Shown: piece by piece, positions 1-11,658 of the stretch | Layout: each line of letters begins with the position of its first letter | Numbering within the stretch: the first letter of the stretch is position 1 | NCBI GenBank assembly: GCA_018340805.1 | Contig: JACMZG010001913.1 | Span: 5,879,252 to 5,943,251 of the forward strand | Source: Microvelia longipes | Lineage: Eukaryota > Arthropoda > Insecta > Hemiptera > Veliidae | Length of the DNA stretch: 64,000 nucleotides | Direction: 5' to 3' | The notes under the pieces: model-generated | Told to the model about the DNA's origin: nothing | The model's input: only the letters and a program-made list of their open reading frames with translations | Databases searched by the model: none | Program-made: the position numbers and the translations under genes

Positions 1-43
1 ATCAGAAGTAAGCCCCCTCGGGTTTTTGTCTCAGTCCGCAACT

Positions 44-708
44 GCCCTCTAATAATAATATCACTAAGTCTGAAAATACATACAGCCATAGAGATATTAT
101 TACTAGAGGGGCTCTATAGGTTAAATGTTAAAACATCGAAAATGTAAACTGACCAATTTCGCCTATCAATATAATCAAATAATCAGAACAAAACTACAGT
201 AACTTATACAGTAAGTGTTAAAAATACAACTAAAACATAGAAAATGTGCAAGAAGCCGGAAAAAAATATTTGTTGTAACCAAACTTACTCTTGAAGGAGA
301 TTTCCATGAGGTTACACAGAGTCCCAAAAAGATGTTTCAGGCCTCTTAGCATAGAGATATATACTAGAGGGGGCATAGCCTATCTCAATCCATTGAGTGG
401 CCTGAAACATCATTTTGGGGCTTACAGGGGCTCTGTGTAACCTCATTGAAACCTTTTTCAAGAGTGAGTTAAGGTTATAATAAATTATTTGTTTTTGGCT
501 TCACACACATTGATTGTGTTTTGAACTGTATTTTTAACGTTCTACTATATAAGTAATTAACATTTTGTACTAATTATTTTAATATATCTTTAACGAAGTT
601 TGTCAGGTTTTTTTTCTATAGGGCTCTAGTAATAATATCACTATGCCTCTCAGTGTAATGACATGGGCTGTGCCCCCTAGTATACTATATCTCTATGCAT
701 ACAGCGTA
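44..708. repeat. Nested foldback (inverted-repeat) element
   Basis: The stretch folds on itself at two scales. An inner hairpin pairs 287-348 with 395-465; both arms carry the words gaggttacacagag and gatgtttcaggcc in opposite orientation. Weaker complementarity continues outward to an outer module, catagagatattattacta at about 87 and its reverse complement near 624-645. The same module recurs in the loop (about 350-375) and again at 681-700. No coding sequence was seen. It resembles a foldback-type or multi-TIR non-autonomous DNA element; no target duplication was identified. Confidence 0.6.
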
Positions 709-3069
709 TCGGGAATCGATCTCGATCTAGATTCCACCTCTTCCACGTTCTTGTAGCGTATTAACCGTATTAAGTATCGTACTTACAATATCATACGATC
801 TAGTTTGCGTTTTACGCTTTATGCTGGTAAGTACGAGATGACGTGTATGTGCATAATGATTCTTGACCTCTCTTAATTTGAATTAAATACTCATCCTTTA
901 CATTTTTATTTAGTGATAAGCTAGTCAAACTTTTAAAAATTATTAAATTTATTTTATTATTTACTTAGAATGTTAAAGTTATTTTTAAGTTATACATTTC
1001 TATGAATTTTTAATTTATTTAAAGACACTGGATGGGACTGAATTAACAAAATTAACAAAAAGAAAAATTAAAAACATTTCTATGAAGATATTTGTCTAAA
1101 AATCACCACTAGCCAAAATAACAAAAGAAATTCTTGGAAATAAAAATAAAAGTAGGCAAAGGATAAACATCCGAGTTTTTTAATGCTACCAACCTCACAA
1201 CAACAAATATCCCTTCACTTGTTTCACTTTATCATCAAATTTTTGTTTCATTCGTATTTTTATGATAATACAAATAATTTTAAAAATATCGTTAATTAAT
1301 AGTAGGTTAATCAATAATTAAATACATTTATTTATCATTACAAATGAAACAGATTTTTAATGGTTTAAAGTTGGCAAGGCTTATAATTATTACAGCACAA
1401 GATTTAACAACATGCGCAGTAGCACCCTTCTCACCCTGCTAATGACTTTATTCAATAATCGACATTATAAATCGATGTAATGATTAGGATTTATTATTGA
1501 AAATGTAGATTTCAATCTAGTTTTTAAATATATCGATTGTTTATAGATCGATAGGTGTACAATACTCTAAAGCAGAGGGTTGAGGGCTCAGTTCTTCCGC
1601 CGTTCCTCTTTGAAGAAGGTTCGAATCATTTATAACTTTTTTATTTACTCATTTTTCTTTCAATTAGCATTTTAATTGTTATATTAGTTTTCTGCTATTA
1701 AACTTATAAGTTATGGACAGTTATTGAATGTTTTATTGAAGGTAAGTGTAATTAATAGCGTAATAATTTGTTAGATAGAACTTTATATTTTTCACACTCT
1801 AATGTCATGGCGGATGTTTGGTTTCGTCTCGTTGTGAGTTGATTTTTTTTTTAAATCTTATTTAGACCTGTAGATAAACAATATACGCGCCAAAAAAACT
1901 AGTGTGTACATAGTCTAGTGTAAAAATCTAAGTTTTGTAAATAGTTCAAAAAATAAATTGGGAGTTCTATTTAGTAAGAATAATTTAAATCTAATTTAAC
2001 GCCTAGCCTTATCAGCCTCGCAAATTTTATTGGCGTCCTACTAAACAAGCATTAAAGGCTTTGATGATTTCACTTTGTGACTCGCACAATACGCAGCGTA
2101 AAGTATTGTGCCACTTTAGTATCGAATTGCACTGCGAAATTGCATTCTGCCGTGTATGTCAAAAAGAAATAATGCACTATCATATTTATTCTACATGAGC
2201 TGCGAACTGGCCAATTCACAAAGTGGATTTATCAGTGCATTTTAAGCTTGCTTTAATTTATTTTTAGAGATTTATTCCTAGAGAGCTCTTTTGTTTAAAT
2301 CTTGCATTATCGAAATAGTTAACTGATCACCTCGCTTGAAAATTCAATGACATAATCAATATTATCATTCATTAATTTATACAAGTATGTGCGGGGACCT
2401 ATAATACTAGAAATAACATTGCCTCGTACGTGGCGGTAATATCTGCTAGGCTGCCTGAGTACCTTGGTAGTTGACAGGTAGATTTTGCCTCCTCAACATG
2501 CTGAGTCGCCTTATGCCCTCTCTATGCAATAAAAATTGTGAGGCTAAGACTTGGCGTAGGATAAGATCTCAATTCTTTTCATGCTAAACTATGACATTTT
2601 GACACTAGTGTTTTAAGGAGGGGGGGGGGGATTTCATTACTTTTTGTAAGTTTGCTTTAAAGTCTTTTGGTTGTTTTTCCTTTTTTAACTTGTGTCAAAA
2701 TATAACTCGGAAATTTTAGTTTTGATGTTCTCTACTAGGTAGCGCTAATAGTAAAGATTTATAATGCACTTTACTCTGTTCAAATCGTATCCATAGAGGA
2801 AACTTTTTGTGGAAACAAAATTCTCATTATTCTTAGTTTTTAAGTTTTCTACTACATAGCTCTAATAGCCAAAAATTTTTTATTATACTTGAAATTTGAT
2901 TTATTATACTTTTTACTTTCGTCTTTAAAGAACATCAAAGCTTTCTAAAATAAAGCTTTATGAAAGAGCGTCATTTTGGAAAGTGTTGTTTGTTTATGCT
3001 ATTATTTGTGTGTTGATTATTTATTTAGCGTTGATTATTATGTGTTATTAATTGTTAATTTTTGATTAA
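709..3069. other. Unannotated AT-rich stretch
   Basis: No gene or clear transposon protein was recognised. The sequence is AT-rich with a few higher-GC patches (about 710-840 and 2060-2220). A short dyad, cacaatacgcagcgtaaagt followed by attgtg, lies near 2086-2110. A run of ten G's sits at about 2621-2630. Open frames here are all short. Confidence 0.4.
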
Positions 3070-4120
3070 CTACACCTTTTCCAATTTTATTTGAGAAACC
3101 GTTATGTTTATTTGAGAACATATCAATCGTATTTGAGATTAGAAAAATATATTTTAGAAAACATCAATTGAATTTGAGAACAGTCAGTTGTGTTTAAAAA
3201 AAAAATAAAAAAACATTTATTATTTCAAAAGTGTAACAAATACAAAAGTAACAAAAATATAAATTTTTCACAACTAATGAAATAATGGGGGAAGTTCAGG
3301 AGTTTTTAGGCTCCTGCTCTTCCACTTCCCCAATTTGATTTTTTTTTACATAATGTTAAATATTTAACAAAAATAAATAATAAATAAAATAAGAAAAATA
3401 ATGAAAAGAATATTTAATTTAAACTAGAAAAAAAATATTTAAAAGGAACTTATAAATTATCATCTTTGATAATAATTTGAGTAGGCATTAAATAAATTTG
3501 AGAGCAGTGAATTCTATTTAAGAATTTATTAAATGTTTTTGAGAACTTGTGATTTGATAATGAGAAACTCAAAATTCGGCCAATTTTTACATTACTATTT
3601 TTCTTAAATACAATTATACCTTGTTAGGTGAGAGTTGAGCAATGAAACATTTACAGGGTGGAACAACTTACTTTAACCAACATTAAATCCTTAAATTATG
3701 GGGAAAACATGGTCCTAGACCTTCGAAAATGGTCTCTACTCCTAGTAAATCAACTTCTAGGAGTTCAAATTATGAATAATTTTTTTGAGCTAGGAATGCA
3801 CAATATAGGGCATAGGACGAATCCAAAAAGCCATCATACATGAAAATCGGTTCATTAAGCACAGCTGATTGTCATTTGGATAATTTTCTCAAATACAATT
3901 GACAACTTCTCAAATTCAAATCACCCTTTCTGAAATGAAATTAAACAATTCTCAATTATATATAATGCTTTCTCAAATAAAATTGATTATTCTCAACTAC
4001 ATTTGTTGTTTTATCAAATTCAACAGACTAATCTAATTTTCATTTGATATTTTCTCAAATACAAGTCATTATTCTCAAATACAATTAATATCTTCTCAAA
4101 TAAATGTGGAAAAGGTGTAG
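3070..4120. mobile_element. TIR element with subterminal TTTGAGAA repeats
   Basis: The left end reads ctacaccttttcca and the right end is its inverse, ggaaaaggtgtag, ending at 4120. Inside the left end many degenerate units contain tttgaga (about 3090-3190 and 3480-3560). Inside the right end the inverse word ttctcaaa recurs every 20-30 bp (about 3885-4100). This gives a symmetric element of about 1.05 kb with subterminal repeats, typical of non-autonomous cut-and-paste transposons that keep transposase-binding repeats. The centre contains a 61-codon open frame (3658-3843) that I do not consider a gene. No obvious target duplication is visible. Confidence 0.6.
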
Positions 4121-4375
4121 AGCTAACTAAATATGTTAGTATTTACAATTATTTATGGATTATTACTAAATATTTTACCTATTCCACGAATTTAAGATTT
4201 ATACGTTTCCTGGGAGTACATGAGAATTAGAATGAGTGAGTGAGAGTCAAAAGCGTTTAACTCTAAGCCTATATCTAACACACTAAGGACAGTGAAAAAA
4301 TGAAATTTAGATGGATGTGTCAACTCATCGTTATCTTTTAGCTTAATCCAATTACATATTTTATGTATAATTTAG

Positions 4376-4626
4376 TTTTTTTGAGGTAGTACGTAATTGA
4401 GCACTTTATTGGACCGTTTTTAGGATGAGAAGCCAATCATTATTGTTATAGGAGGTTATTTAGTACTTTTCACCTCCGAGGACAATAATGATGTAAAAAA
4501 ACTCCTAGGACGTAAAAGTAATTCATATATTGCCGCCATTACTGTAATGTAGCGTGTTCAAAAAAACAATCTGTGTAAAACCTTCATGAGTTTTCTTTAA
4601 AAACGTTCATTTTGTTTCTGTTTTCA
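4376..4626 (+). mobile_element. Dispersed TIR element, copy 1 (right-truncated)
   Basis: It starts with the TIR word tttttttgaggtagtacgta and matches copies at 5773-6274 and 39477-39721 through the words ggaccgtttttaggatgaga and actcctaggacgtaaaagt. This copy loses similarity before the right TIR. Non-coding. Confidence 0.6.
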
Positions 4627-5059
4627 TGTAGAGTGTATGAAATGCAGGTCATACGAATAAATATTAATGAGTGAGTGAATATAAGGTGTGTGTGGTCATG
4701 CAAATGATTGAATGCACTTAAGATGTGTGCACTGTAGGCTTTAGGATTACATACGAATAAGTTCTTGTTAACTAACTGGCAAGAAGAAATAAATTTATTT
4801 GTCAATTAATTTTATTTGTTTCAGATGGCTTGCTTTGGTGTTTATAAAGTTTACCTTATTCACTAATTTAGCTGTTAAAATTAAATTACAGCTAATTAAA
4901 AGTAGCTTTTCTAAATCAGCTGTTATTTCAACTGCAAATAACCGGATGCGGACCACGGACGGGATTCACACCGCGGCGCGTGTGCGACAAATAATAATGG
5001 CGCGGGCCTTAAGAAACTTAAATGTTACAGATGAACCTCTCTTTGTAAGACGGCTCTAC

Positions 5060-5575
5060 GGCTCTATATGTGAAACTAGACACATGCGGGGATCCGCAAA
5101 AAGAAGAAAAAAAAATTGGTACAGGGTACCACATAACTTTTTTTTATCCCATCAGTTTCGCTATACTTGTTCTCTCTACTTCGGTCTAGCTTCGCTAGTA
5201 CTCAGACAATAAATACATCCATTTCATTTCCTATCGTCCTTTTCCTATATACCTACCTACTAGACCAAGAGCCCAGGGGTGTTTTGTTAAAAAGTTTAAT
5301 GGCTGGAACCGGTCTCAATTTTCGTAAATACCTTCCTGAACAAGGATCTGCAATTCTGCCGACTCGTATATCGGATGGGTGTCCCAGGCAGAACGCACTT
5401 TAGGGGTCAAAGGTTCTGCCTGGGACACCCATCCGATATACGATTCGGCAGAATTGCAGATCCTTGTTCAGGAAGGTATTTACGAAAAATTGAGACCGGT
5501 TCCAGCCATTACACTTTATATTAACAAAACACCCCTGGGCTCTTGGTCTAGTAGGTACAAATGAGGAAAAGTAAA
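5060..5575 (+). repeat. Family A fragment carrying a long palindrome
   Basis: The part at 5115-5215 is a diverged copy of the family A head (gggtacggggtacc and a tcgcttcgct-like core, here tagcttcgctag). It is followed by the family A tail (ttcctatatacc) at 5241-5253 and an inverted repeat. Open frames here overlap on several frames and follow the palindrome rather than a gene. Confidence 0.5.
5254..5557. repeat. Long palindrome, ~141/145-bp arms, 18-bp spacer
   Basis: The left arm at 5254-5394 and the right arm at 5413-5557 are near-perfect inverse complements; for example cggatgggtgtcccaggcag on the left pairs with ctgcctgggacacccatccg on the right. There is one small internal length difference. 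The outer flanks are family A tail words on both sides, so it may be two inverted tails plus trapped sequence, or a foldback assembly artefact. Confidence 0.75.
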
Positions 5576-5772
5576 ATTAGTATTATAATTGTAATGTAGT
5601 AATCAGTGGTGAGATTTCCCGATTTCCTTAAGTAATATAGATGATATTTCCCCCATAAATCATTCTAAGGGAAGATAATAAATAGTTTTCAAGGATAAAA
5701 TAGCCCCAAAGTATAAAAATTAGCCCCCTTTGATATAAAAATCGCTTTCTTATTAGAAATCGATAATAATTA

Positions 5773-6274
5773 TTTTTTTGAGGTAGTACGTAATTGAGCA
5801 CTTTATTGGACCGTTTTTAGGATGAGAAGCCAATCATTATTGTTATAGGAGGTTATTAGTACTTTTCACCTCCGAGGACAATAATGAATGTAAAAAAAAC
5901 TCCTAGGACGTAAAAGTAATTCATATGTTGCCGCCATTACTGTAATGTAGTGTGTTCAAAAAACTATCTGTGTTAAACCTTCATGAGCTTTATTTAAAAA
6001 CGTTAATTTTGTTTCTGTTTTTGTTCGTAGACTAATTTTTTTTTCGTTTTTAAAAGGTGTTCTAATTGACAATTTTTGTGTGTTTATTTGTAAAGCTTTT
6101 ACATTTTTGAGTAAAAGTGTGAAGCTATGGATGAATTTAATGACGGCGATAATATGGAGTTAATAATAATTGGACGTTTTTGTTTTCAATTAAGTATATA
6201 GCGCAGTTTAATGAGTGCTATTTTTTGATTTTTTTAATGATTGCTTTATTTAATGAGTGCTACCTCAAAAAAAA
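5773..6274 (+). mobile_element. Dispersed TIR element, copy 2 (TA-flanked)
   Basis: The left TIR tttttttgaggtag begins at 5773 after a TA. The right TIR ctacctcaaaaaaaa ends at 6274 before a TA. TIRs plus a TA duplication suit a Tc1/mariner-type mobilised non-autonomous element. The interior is longer than copy 3 because about 6030-6180 holds extra sequence. Non-coding. Confidence 0.7.
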
Positions 6275-6279
6275 TAGTG

Positions 6280-6394
6280 TATGCCATCCGGCTGAGAATG
6301 TCTTTATGTCTTGGCAATTTTTCCCGACTCGCTTCGCTCGTCGGTAAATCTAATTGCCGTGACATAAAGACACACTTCTCAGCCTTATGGCATA
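6280..6394. repeat. Hairpin element with GCTTCGC-containing loop
   Basis: The arms tatgccatccggctgagaat and the inverse of cttctcagccttatggcata enclose a second pairing (ctttatgtcttggcaatt with aattgccgtgacataaag). The loop contains ctcgcttcgctcgt, the core also seen in family A. The left arm also follows copy 3 of the TIR element at 39724, where the structure is truncated. Confidence 0.65.
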
Positions 6395-6957
6395 AATAAC
6401 TATTATTCCATTTTATTATTAAATCGCCCGCCACGTAAAACAAATAGCCCATTTGAAATAATAAATTTTCCCTTTAATATGATCGGAGGTTGTGATCATA
6501 AAGTCTTGGGTTTCTTACAGAGAAGGTTATCGTACTGAACTTTAGTTTTCTACTTAAGGCTGCAGTAGCGCTATCAAGTGTGCGGGTGCTGGTTTACTTA
6601 ACTAACTAATTAGTCGTAGTGCGGGTTCACTGTTTATTTAAAAATATAAATAAAAATTCCGTAAGTGCCGTTTTATTGAAACTAAGGTCTATCCATGGAA
6701 GAGGAGGATGTTTGCACCAGAATACTTCGACGTAAGAACATTTCATCCGACATTTAAAGGTACATTTGTTTAATTTTATTACCTGATTTTAATTTAAAAT
6801 TTGAAACGAGTACATACAAGCGAGAAATATACAATGTTAATTTAAACCATAATAGAAAAATAAAACAATATTTATTTTCCAACTCAATGGAGGTGGATTT
6901 TTTGGAAAGGGAAAACTTACTAATCAAGGAAAGTATATCATTATAGTGTTGAGGTTA
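6395..6957. other. Unannotated stretch
   Basis: AT-rich sequence with no gene or repeat recognised. The only points of note are short open frames under 70 codons. Confidence 0.35.
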
Positions 6958-7289
<332 letters not shown>

Positions 7290-7290
<1 letters not shown>

Positions 7291-9290
7291 TTTAGAGATA
7301 ACTGACTAAGCTTAATATAAGTAACTAAGCTTTAAACTAGTGCAAATAATAGTGCGTACTTCTAATTTTAGAGGCATAGAATTGTATAACCAACTGGATA
7401 ATTATGTGCATTTCCTTTGAAAATGAGTTACGAGCAGTGTTTGACAATTGAGTAACTGCTTAGGTTCTAAAGCATGAACCGGAACCTTAAGCAAGAAATG
7501 GGTTGTTAAGCACGGAAACACACATTATAAATGAAATTGGCCCGACAGCGGACCACAGCGCCGGAATTATTTATTTAGTAGTTGTAAACTTATATAATGT
7601 AAAAAACTATAAAAATTATCATTCTAACCAGGATTTCACAGTTCTTCCCCTTTTCTACCTCGCAAAGGGACTTGTCTTTTAATTATCATCTTAATTGATT
7701 AATATATTGATATTAATCAATTGATCATCGTGTTAGTCTAGTTCTCCGATTTATGCGTGTTACGTATTTTTTGTATCTTTATGAGTTAATAAATTTAAAG
7801 TAATTTAATTGTATAAAACTGAAAATAATTGTTGTCTTCTCTCTGTATATGATTGTATTTTATTTAAAATTATACATTGCTTCATATTACATTTTGGTTC
7901 GATTTCTAATGACTTATATCTTCTATTTCAATTATTTTACTTTGAATCAATGAATGAAGAGACAACTTGATGTCTGATGACTTCTATCTCTATTATTTTA
8001 CTTTGATTCAATAAAAGAAATGTCTTGTTGTTGTGTCTTCATTTTTGTTGTTGTGTTTGAGTTTCTCAGTTATTATCTGCATAAGAAAGTTTATTTTTTC
8101 TCCTTGGTTATGCTTTTGAATTGTGTTATTTCTTTTTTTAAATGTTTTAAACGAAAAAATCGTCTTTTTGCGGCAATTATAAAACTACGTAATTAATGAA
8201 TAATAGCAAAATCAAAAATTTTGGAAAAAGTAAGTGTAGGTTGATAAGTATTTTCAAAACACTAATTTGATGTTTGATTGACGGTGATATTGATATTATT
8301 ATGATATGATATATTGTATAGAGACGAGCCCCTCTCGATTATTGGTTGCTGGAGACTCGAGGATAGTACTCCCCACCTCTGTCACTAGCTATACTCAAAT
8401 ACCAAAGAGACTAAAACTATTAGAGGGAGGATACAACAGCTCTTATCATTCCTTGGGTAGCTAGGTGCCCTAACGGTAAATTAGTGACGTCATAGTTTTA
8501 GTCTCTTTGGGTGTATAAATATGTGCTCCGATAGAAGTTGTAGGGGAGTGGGGAGTAGTTCGTCTCTCTCTAGAGAGACTATAGTTGGTGAAGTACAGTT
8601 AGGGCACCTATGGGAACTGTCTCACTTCCAGACCCCTTATCACTGTGTTAAACGGGTCCTGTACTCCCTCTAATAGTTTTAGTCTCTTTGTCAAATACCT
8701 ACCTATACAGTAATTATACATACTAGATTGTAATTGTACCATCGCGCCAGAATTTATTTTGTTATTATTTTGTAATTGAACCTTGAAAAACACTTAATAT
8801 ATAGTTGAAAGCTTGAATTTTTATTCGTTTTAGATCTGTTCTACCTAATAAAACTTATAATTTTTTAATACTGTGATCTCTAACCTTTCAACACGTTTAA
8901 AGGAATTTAGTTACTACAGATTTGAGCGCATTCTGTTGTATATTTAGAAAACTAATATGGCATCTAGTTTTGTATTTCTTTACTAGGTGTCACTAGTATC
9001 GTTCTGATTTTAGCAAATTTCCTTTGGGAATATTAGCGAATTTCCTTTGGGAATAAAATTCGCTAATGGGATAGGCGTCATGGCGGATGTTGGACCACGG
9101 ACCACTAATCGGTCCCTAATCACCGCGCCCGTATTATTTATTAGTAGTTGTAAACTTATATACTGTTAAAAACTATGAAAAATTATCATTCCCATCAGGA
9201 TTGTTGTTAAGCACAGAACCACGCATCTATATAAATTTCGCCCGATATGCAAACCACCGCGCCAGAATTTTATTTCAAAACATCGTTATT
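7290..9290 (+). repeat. Dispersed repeat family C, interrupted copy
   Basis: 7300-7580 matches 22045-22330 and 8745-9290 matches 22300-22830 at high identity (shared words such as ggttctaaagcatg, gatttgagcgcattctgttg and gctaatgggataggcgtcat). The two halves here are separated by about 1.1 kb that the copy at 22 kb lacks. That insert includes the foldback at 8326-8705. Non-coding; class not recognised. Confidence 0.6.
8326..8705. repeat. Foldback repeat inserted in family C
   Basis: accaaagagactaaaacta followed by ttagaggga (about 8400-8430) is the inverse complement of the end near 8665-8695 (tccctctaatagttttagtc). The word tagttttagtctctttg also occurs at about 8493-8510. A related module, gtactccctctagaag, lies at 31061-31076. 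GC content is higher than in the flanks. No coding potential. Confidence 0.5.
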
Positions 9291-9413
9291 AAACATCGTC
9301 ACTAGTATTGTTCTAATTTTTTATTTTTTACTTTTCGTTTCTCATGCGTAATATAATGGTCACTCCTATTTTTAAACTATGTACATTCTACAAGTATACA
9401 GGAAGGTGAAGCA

Positions 9414-9415
9414 TA

Positions 9416-9494
<79 letters not shown>
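9414..9494. repeat. (TA)n microsatellite
   Basis: A nearly pure TA run with one phase change at its left edge, just upstream of the gypsy insertion. Confidence 0.95.
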
Positions 9495-9495
<1 letters not shown>

Positions 9496-9568
9496 TAGAT
9501 TTTATTCCTAGACGTTTCTTTGGACCTCGATTATAACTTTCGATCACTTTTTTTTATTTTAATGAAAC

Positions 9569-10217
9569 TGATACGGCTAGCAACTGGTTTGCTAGCGTTG
9601 TCAAGGGGGGTTGAGGTGTGCAGCTTGTAGGGTGGTCCTGAGAAGGACCGTTTGGACCATGCAGCGTTTATACACGGAGCAGTACCATTAGGAAGCGCCG
9701 TGTATATGCCGTGAACAGAGCAATACCCTAAGGAAGCGCTGTTCCTTCCCTAGCAACCGTCCTTACGGAGCACACCTGACAAGTCAGAAGCTACCAGTAA
9801 GGAGTAGTTGAAGGAAAGTGGCTTGCTGGTCGTGGAGACTGAGGTGAGCAGTGGAGACTGAGGTGAGCAGTGGAGACTGAGGTGAGCAGTGGAGACTGAG
9901 GTGAGCAGTGGAGACTGGGGTGAGCAATGGGGACTGAGGTGAGCAGTGATTACACCAGTTGAGCTTCACGGCGTCTTCGTCTCAAGTCTTGAAGCAGATG
10001 GTTTCCAAGAGAGTGAAGGTAAAGGGGTGTCCTATCTCGTAGCATATAAGTTTTGGTGGAAGTTCTTAGACAACTTAATTAAAATTTGAACCAATATATA
10101 TACTATTAGGACACTTTCAACTTCACTCTGATTGGTCCTCTGATTCAAGTGAAAATCTATAAGTATTTCTGCAGCGGTTTTGATCAATTATGGAATTAAG
10201 CAGAGGGACCGGTATCA
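9569..10217 (-). repeat. 3' LTR of the gypsy element
   Basis: 649 bp, TGATAC...GTATCA on the plus strand. It is essentially identical to 19288-19935; the one difference I found is a single C in gaagcgccgtgt (gaagcgcgtgt in the other LTR). It holds about six copies of a 19-bp tandem unit (gtggagactgaggtgagca) at about 9831-9945. Confidence 0.95.
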
Positions 10218-10238
10218 AATCCCCTCCACTTTTTGATC
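10218..10238 (-). other. Polypurine tract
   Basis: Immediately inside the 3' LTR the minus strand reads an A/G-rich run ending aagtggaggggatt, the usual plus-strand DNA priming site of LTR elements. Confidence 0.75.
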
Positions 10239-10398
10239 AAAACTGCTGAGAAAACTTAAGATTCTACCTGATTTGAAAACACATATTTATTTCACTTTCA
10301 ACATAAACATCTTAACATTAACACTTTAAAATACAACTTTCTGAACAACATAAACAAAAGAACTATTAACTATATACAAAAATTTACAGCGGTAGCGG

Positions 10399-11658
10399 CT
10401 AATCTACGTCGTCTTCTTCTAGGATAGGGTAGGGCGGTGTTGGCGGAGCTGGGCGGAGGCGGTCTGCGTGTTGTGTGTATTCGTCTGCTCCATCAGTGAT
10501 GATGTAGGTGCCAGCGCCTGCTCTCCTAACTATCCTAAATGGTCCTGTCCAACGAGGTTTAAAAGATTTGTTGACTCCATCTCTGGCGTTTGAAGCTGGT
10601 TGAGATTTAACAAAAACGTTTTGGCCATCTTGGAACAGAGGTTCTGAAGGTTCGGGATAACGTTTATTGTTGTAGTTCTCTTGGGCTCTGCTGACTTCCT
10701 CGATGCGTTGATTTCTTGCTTCAACAGGATCATCGATGGTAGGTTGCTGGGGAAGGTCCCATTCACCAGGTCTCTGGAGTGTAGCACCAAATAGGATTTC
10801 ACTAGGAGTCTTTTTGGTGGCATCATTTTGTCGATTACGAAGAGTAAAAAGGACTTGTGGAATGTGAGTATCCCATGAGTAATGTGCTTCGTCTAAGAGG
10901 TGAAGACGGAGCCCCACCTTGAGGTCTTGATTTTTGCGTTCGACCGGGTTCCCTCGGGGGTGGTAGGTAGGAGTTAAGTGGTGCTGGATTCCGTGTCGAT
11001 CACAAAAACTAGCCCAACTCCTGCTTAAGAATTGAGGTCCATTGTCAGTGAGAATGGTGCGAGGGAAGCCATACCTCGGAAATATCTCTCTCTCTAACGT
11101 GTTGATCAGAAGTTTGGCATCTGTACTGGTGAGTGGGAAGGCTTCTAACCATTTTGAAAAGACGTCACAGATGGTAAAGATGTATTTCTTTTTTCTAGGG
11201 GTTTCTGGGTAAGGTCCCATTAAGTCGATCGACATGGTTTCCCAGGGCCTTTCTGCTTGTCTCGGTTGCTGGGATTCCTTTTCTTTGGGGATGTGCTTTT
11301 TATGCCTGACACATGTGACACACTGTTTTACATATTCAGTGATATCTCGACGCATAGAGTCCCAAAAGTATCGCTGTTTGACCGCTCTCAAAGTCTCATC
11401 TCGTCCTGGATGCCCTGCTAAGTCGGCATCGTGGTAGTTGTGTATCACCGGGATGATCATCTCGTCTGGTACAATAACTTTCAACTTTTGGCCATCTACT
11501 TCGTAGATATTTCCGTCCCGAACCGTAAAGTTTTGGTAGTAGGAAGAATCTTCGTAGCTTCTTCGCTGAGGATTAAGGTGATGGACGCGTTCCCATTGGT
11601 GAATCATTCTTTGAATGAGGTCGTCATCTTCTTGAGCTCGGAGCACTCTGGTAGCCAA
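10399..11658 (-). CDS. pol: Gypsy integrase, 3' part of pol (copy 1)
   Basis: A 419-codon open frame covering the end of RNase H/linker through all of integrase. It shows the zinc-binding region (NYHDADLAGHPG followed by CVTC), the catalytic core with the three acidic residues in SIDLMG, TDNGPQF and NPVERKN (D,D-35-E spacing), and a C-terminal GPF-type module (RWTGPFRIV). The integrase joins the cDNA to chromosomal DNA. The frame ends 181 bp before the 3' LTR, leaving no room for env. Compared with copy 2 it has several substitutions (for example P instead of L in the YHPRGN segment) and so comes from a slightly different element. The listed start is only the first Met after an upstream frame break (about 4 bp net loss near 11700). 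Confidence 0.9.
   Translation of the reverse strand: MATRVLRAQEDDDLIQRMIHQWERVHHLNPQRRSYEDSSYYQNFTVRDGNIYEVDGQKLKVIVPDEMIIPVIHNYHDADLAGHPGRDETLRAVKQRYFWDSMRRDITEYVKQCVTCVRHKKHIPKEKESQQPRQAERPWETMSIDLMGPYPETPRKKKYIFTICDVFSKWLEAFPLTSTDAKLLINTLEREIFPRYGFPRTILTDNGPQFLSRSWASFCDRHGIQHHLTPTYHPRGNPVERKNQDLKVGLRLHLLDEAHYSWDTHIPQVLFTLRNRQNDATKKTPSEILFGATLQRPGEWDLPQQPTIDDPVEARNQRIEEVSRAQENYNNKRYPEPSEPLFQDGQNVFVKSQPASNARDGVNKSFKPRWTGPFRIVRRAGAGTYIITDGADEYTQHADRLRPAPPTPPYPILEEDDVD

Noticed and set aside
5167..5564. Two mirrored small proteins
   Set aside because: They arise from the two arms of the palindrome and have no domain.
9784..9969. 61-codon frame inside the LTR (also 19502-19687)
   Set aside because: It is the translation of the six-fold 19-bp LTR tandem repeat; identical in both LTRs for that reason.
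10218..10398. env or accessory frame 3' of integrase
   Set aside because: Only 181 bp, with no frame of any length before the purine tract.
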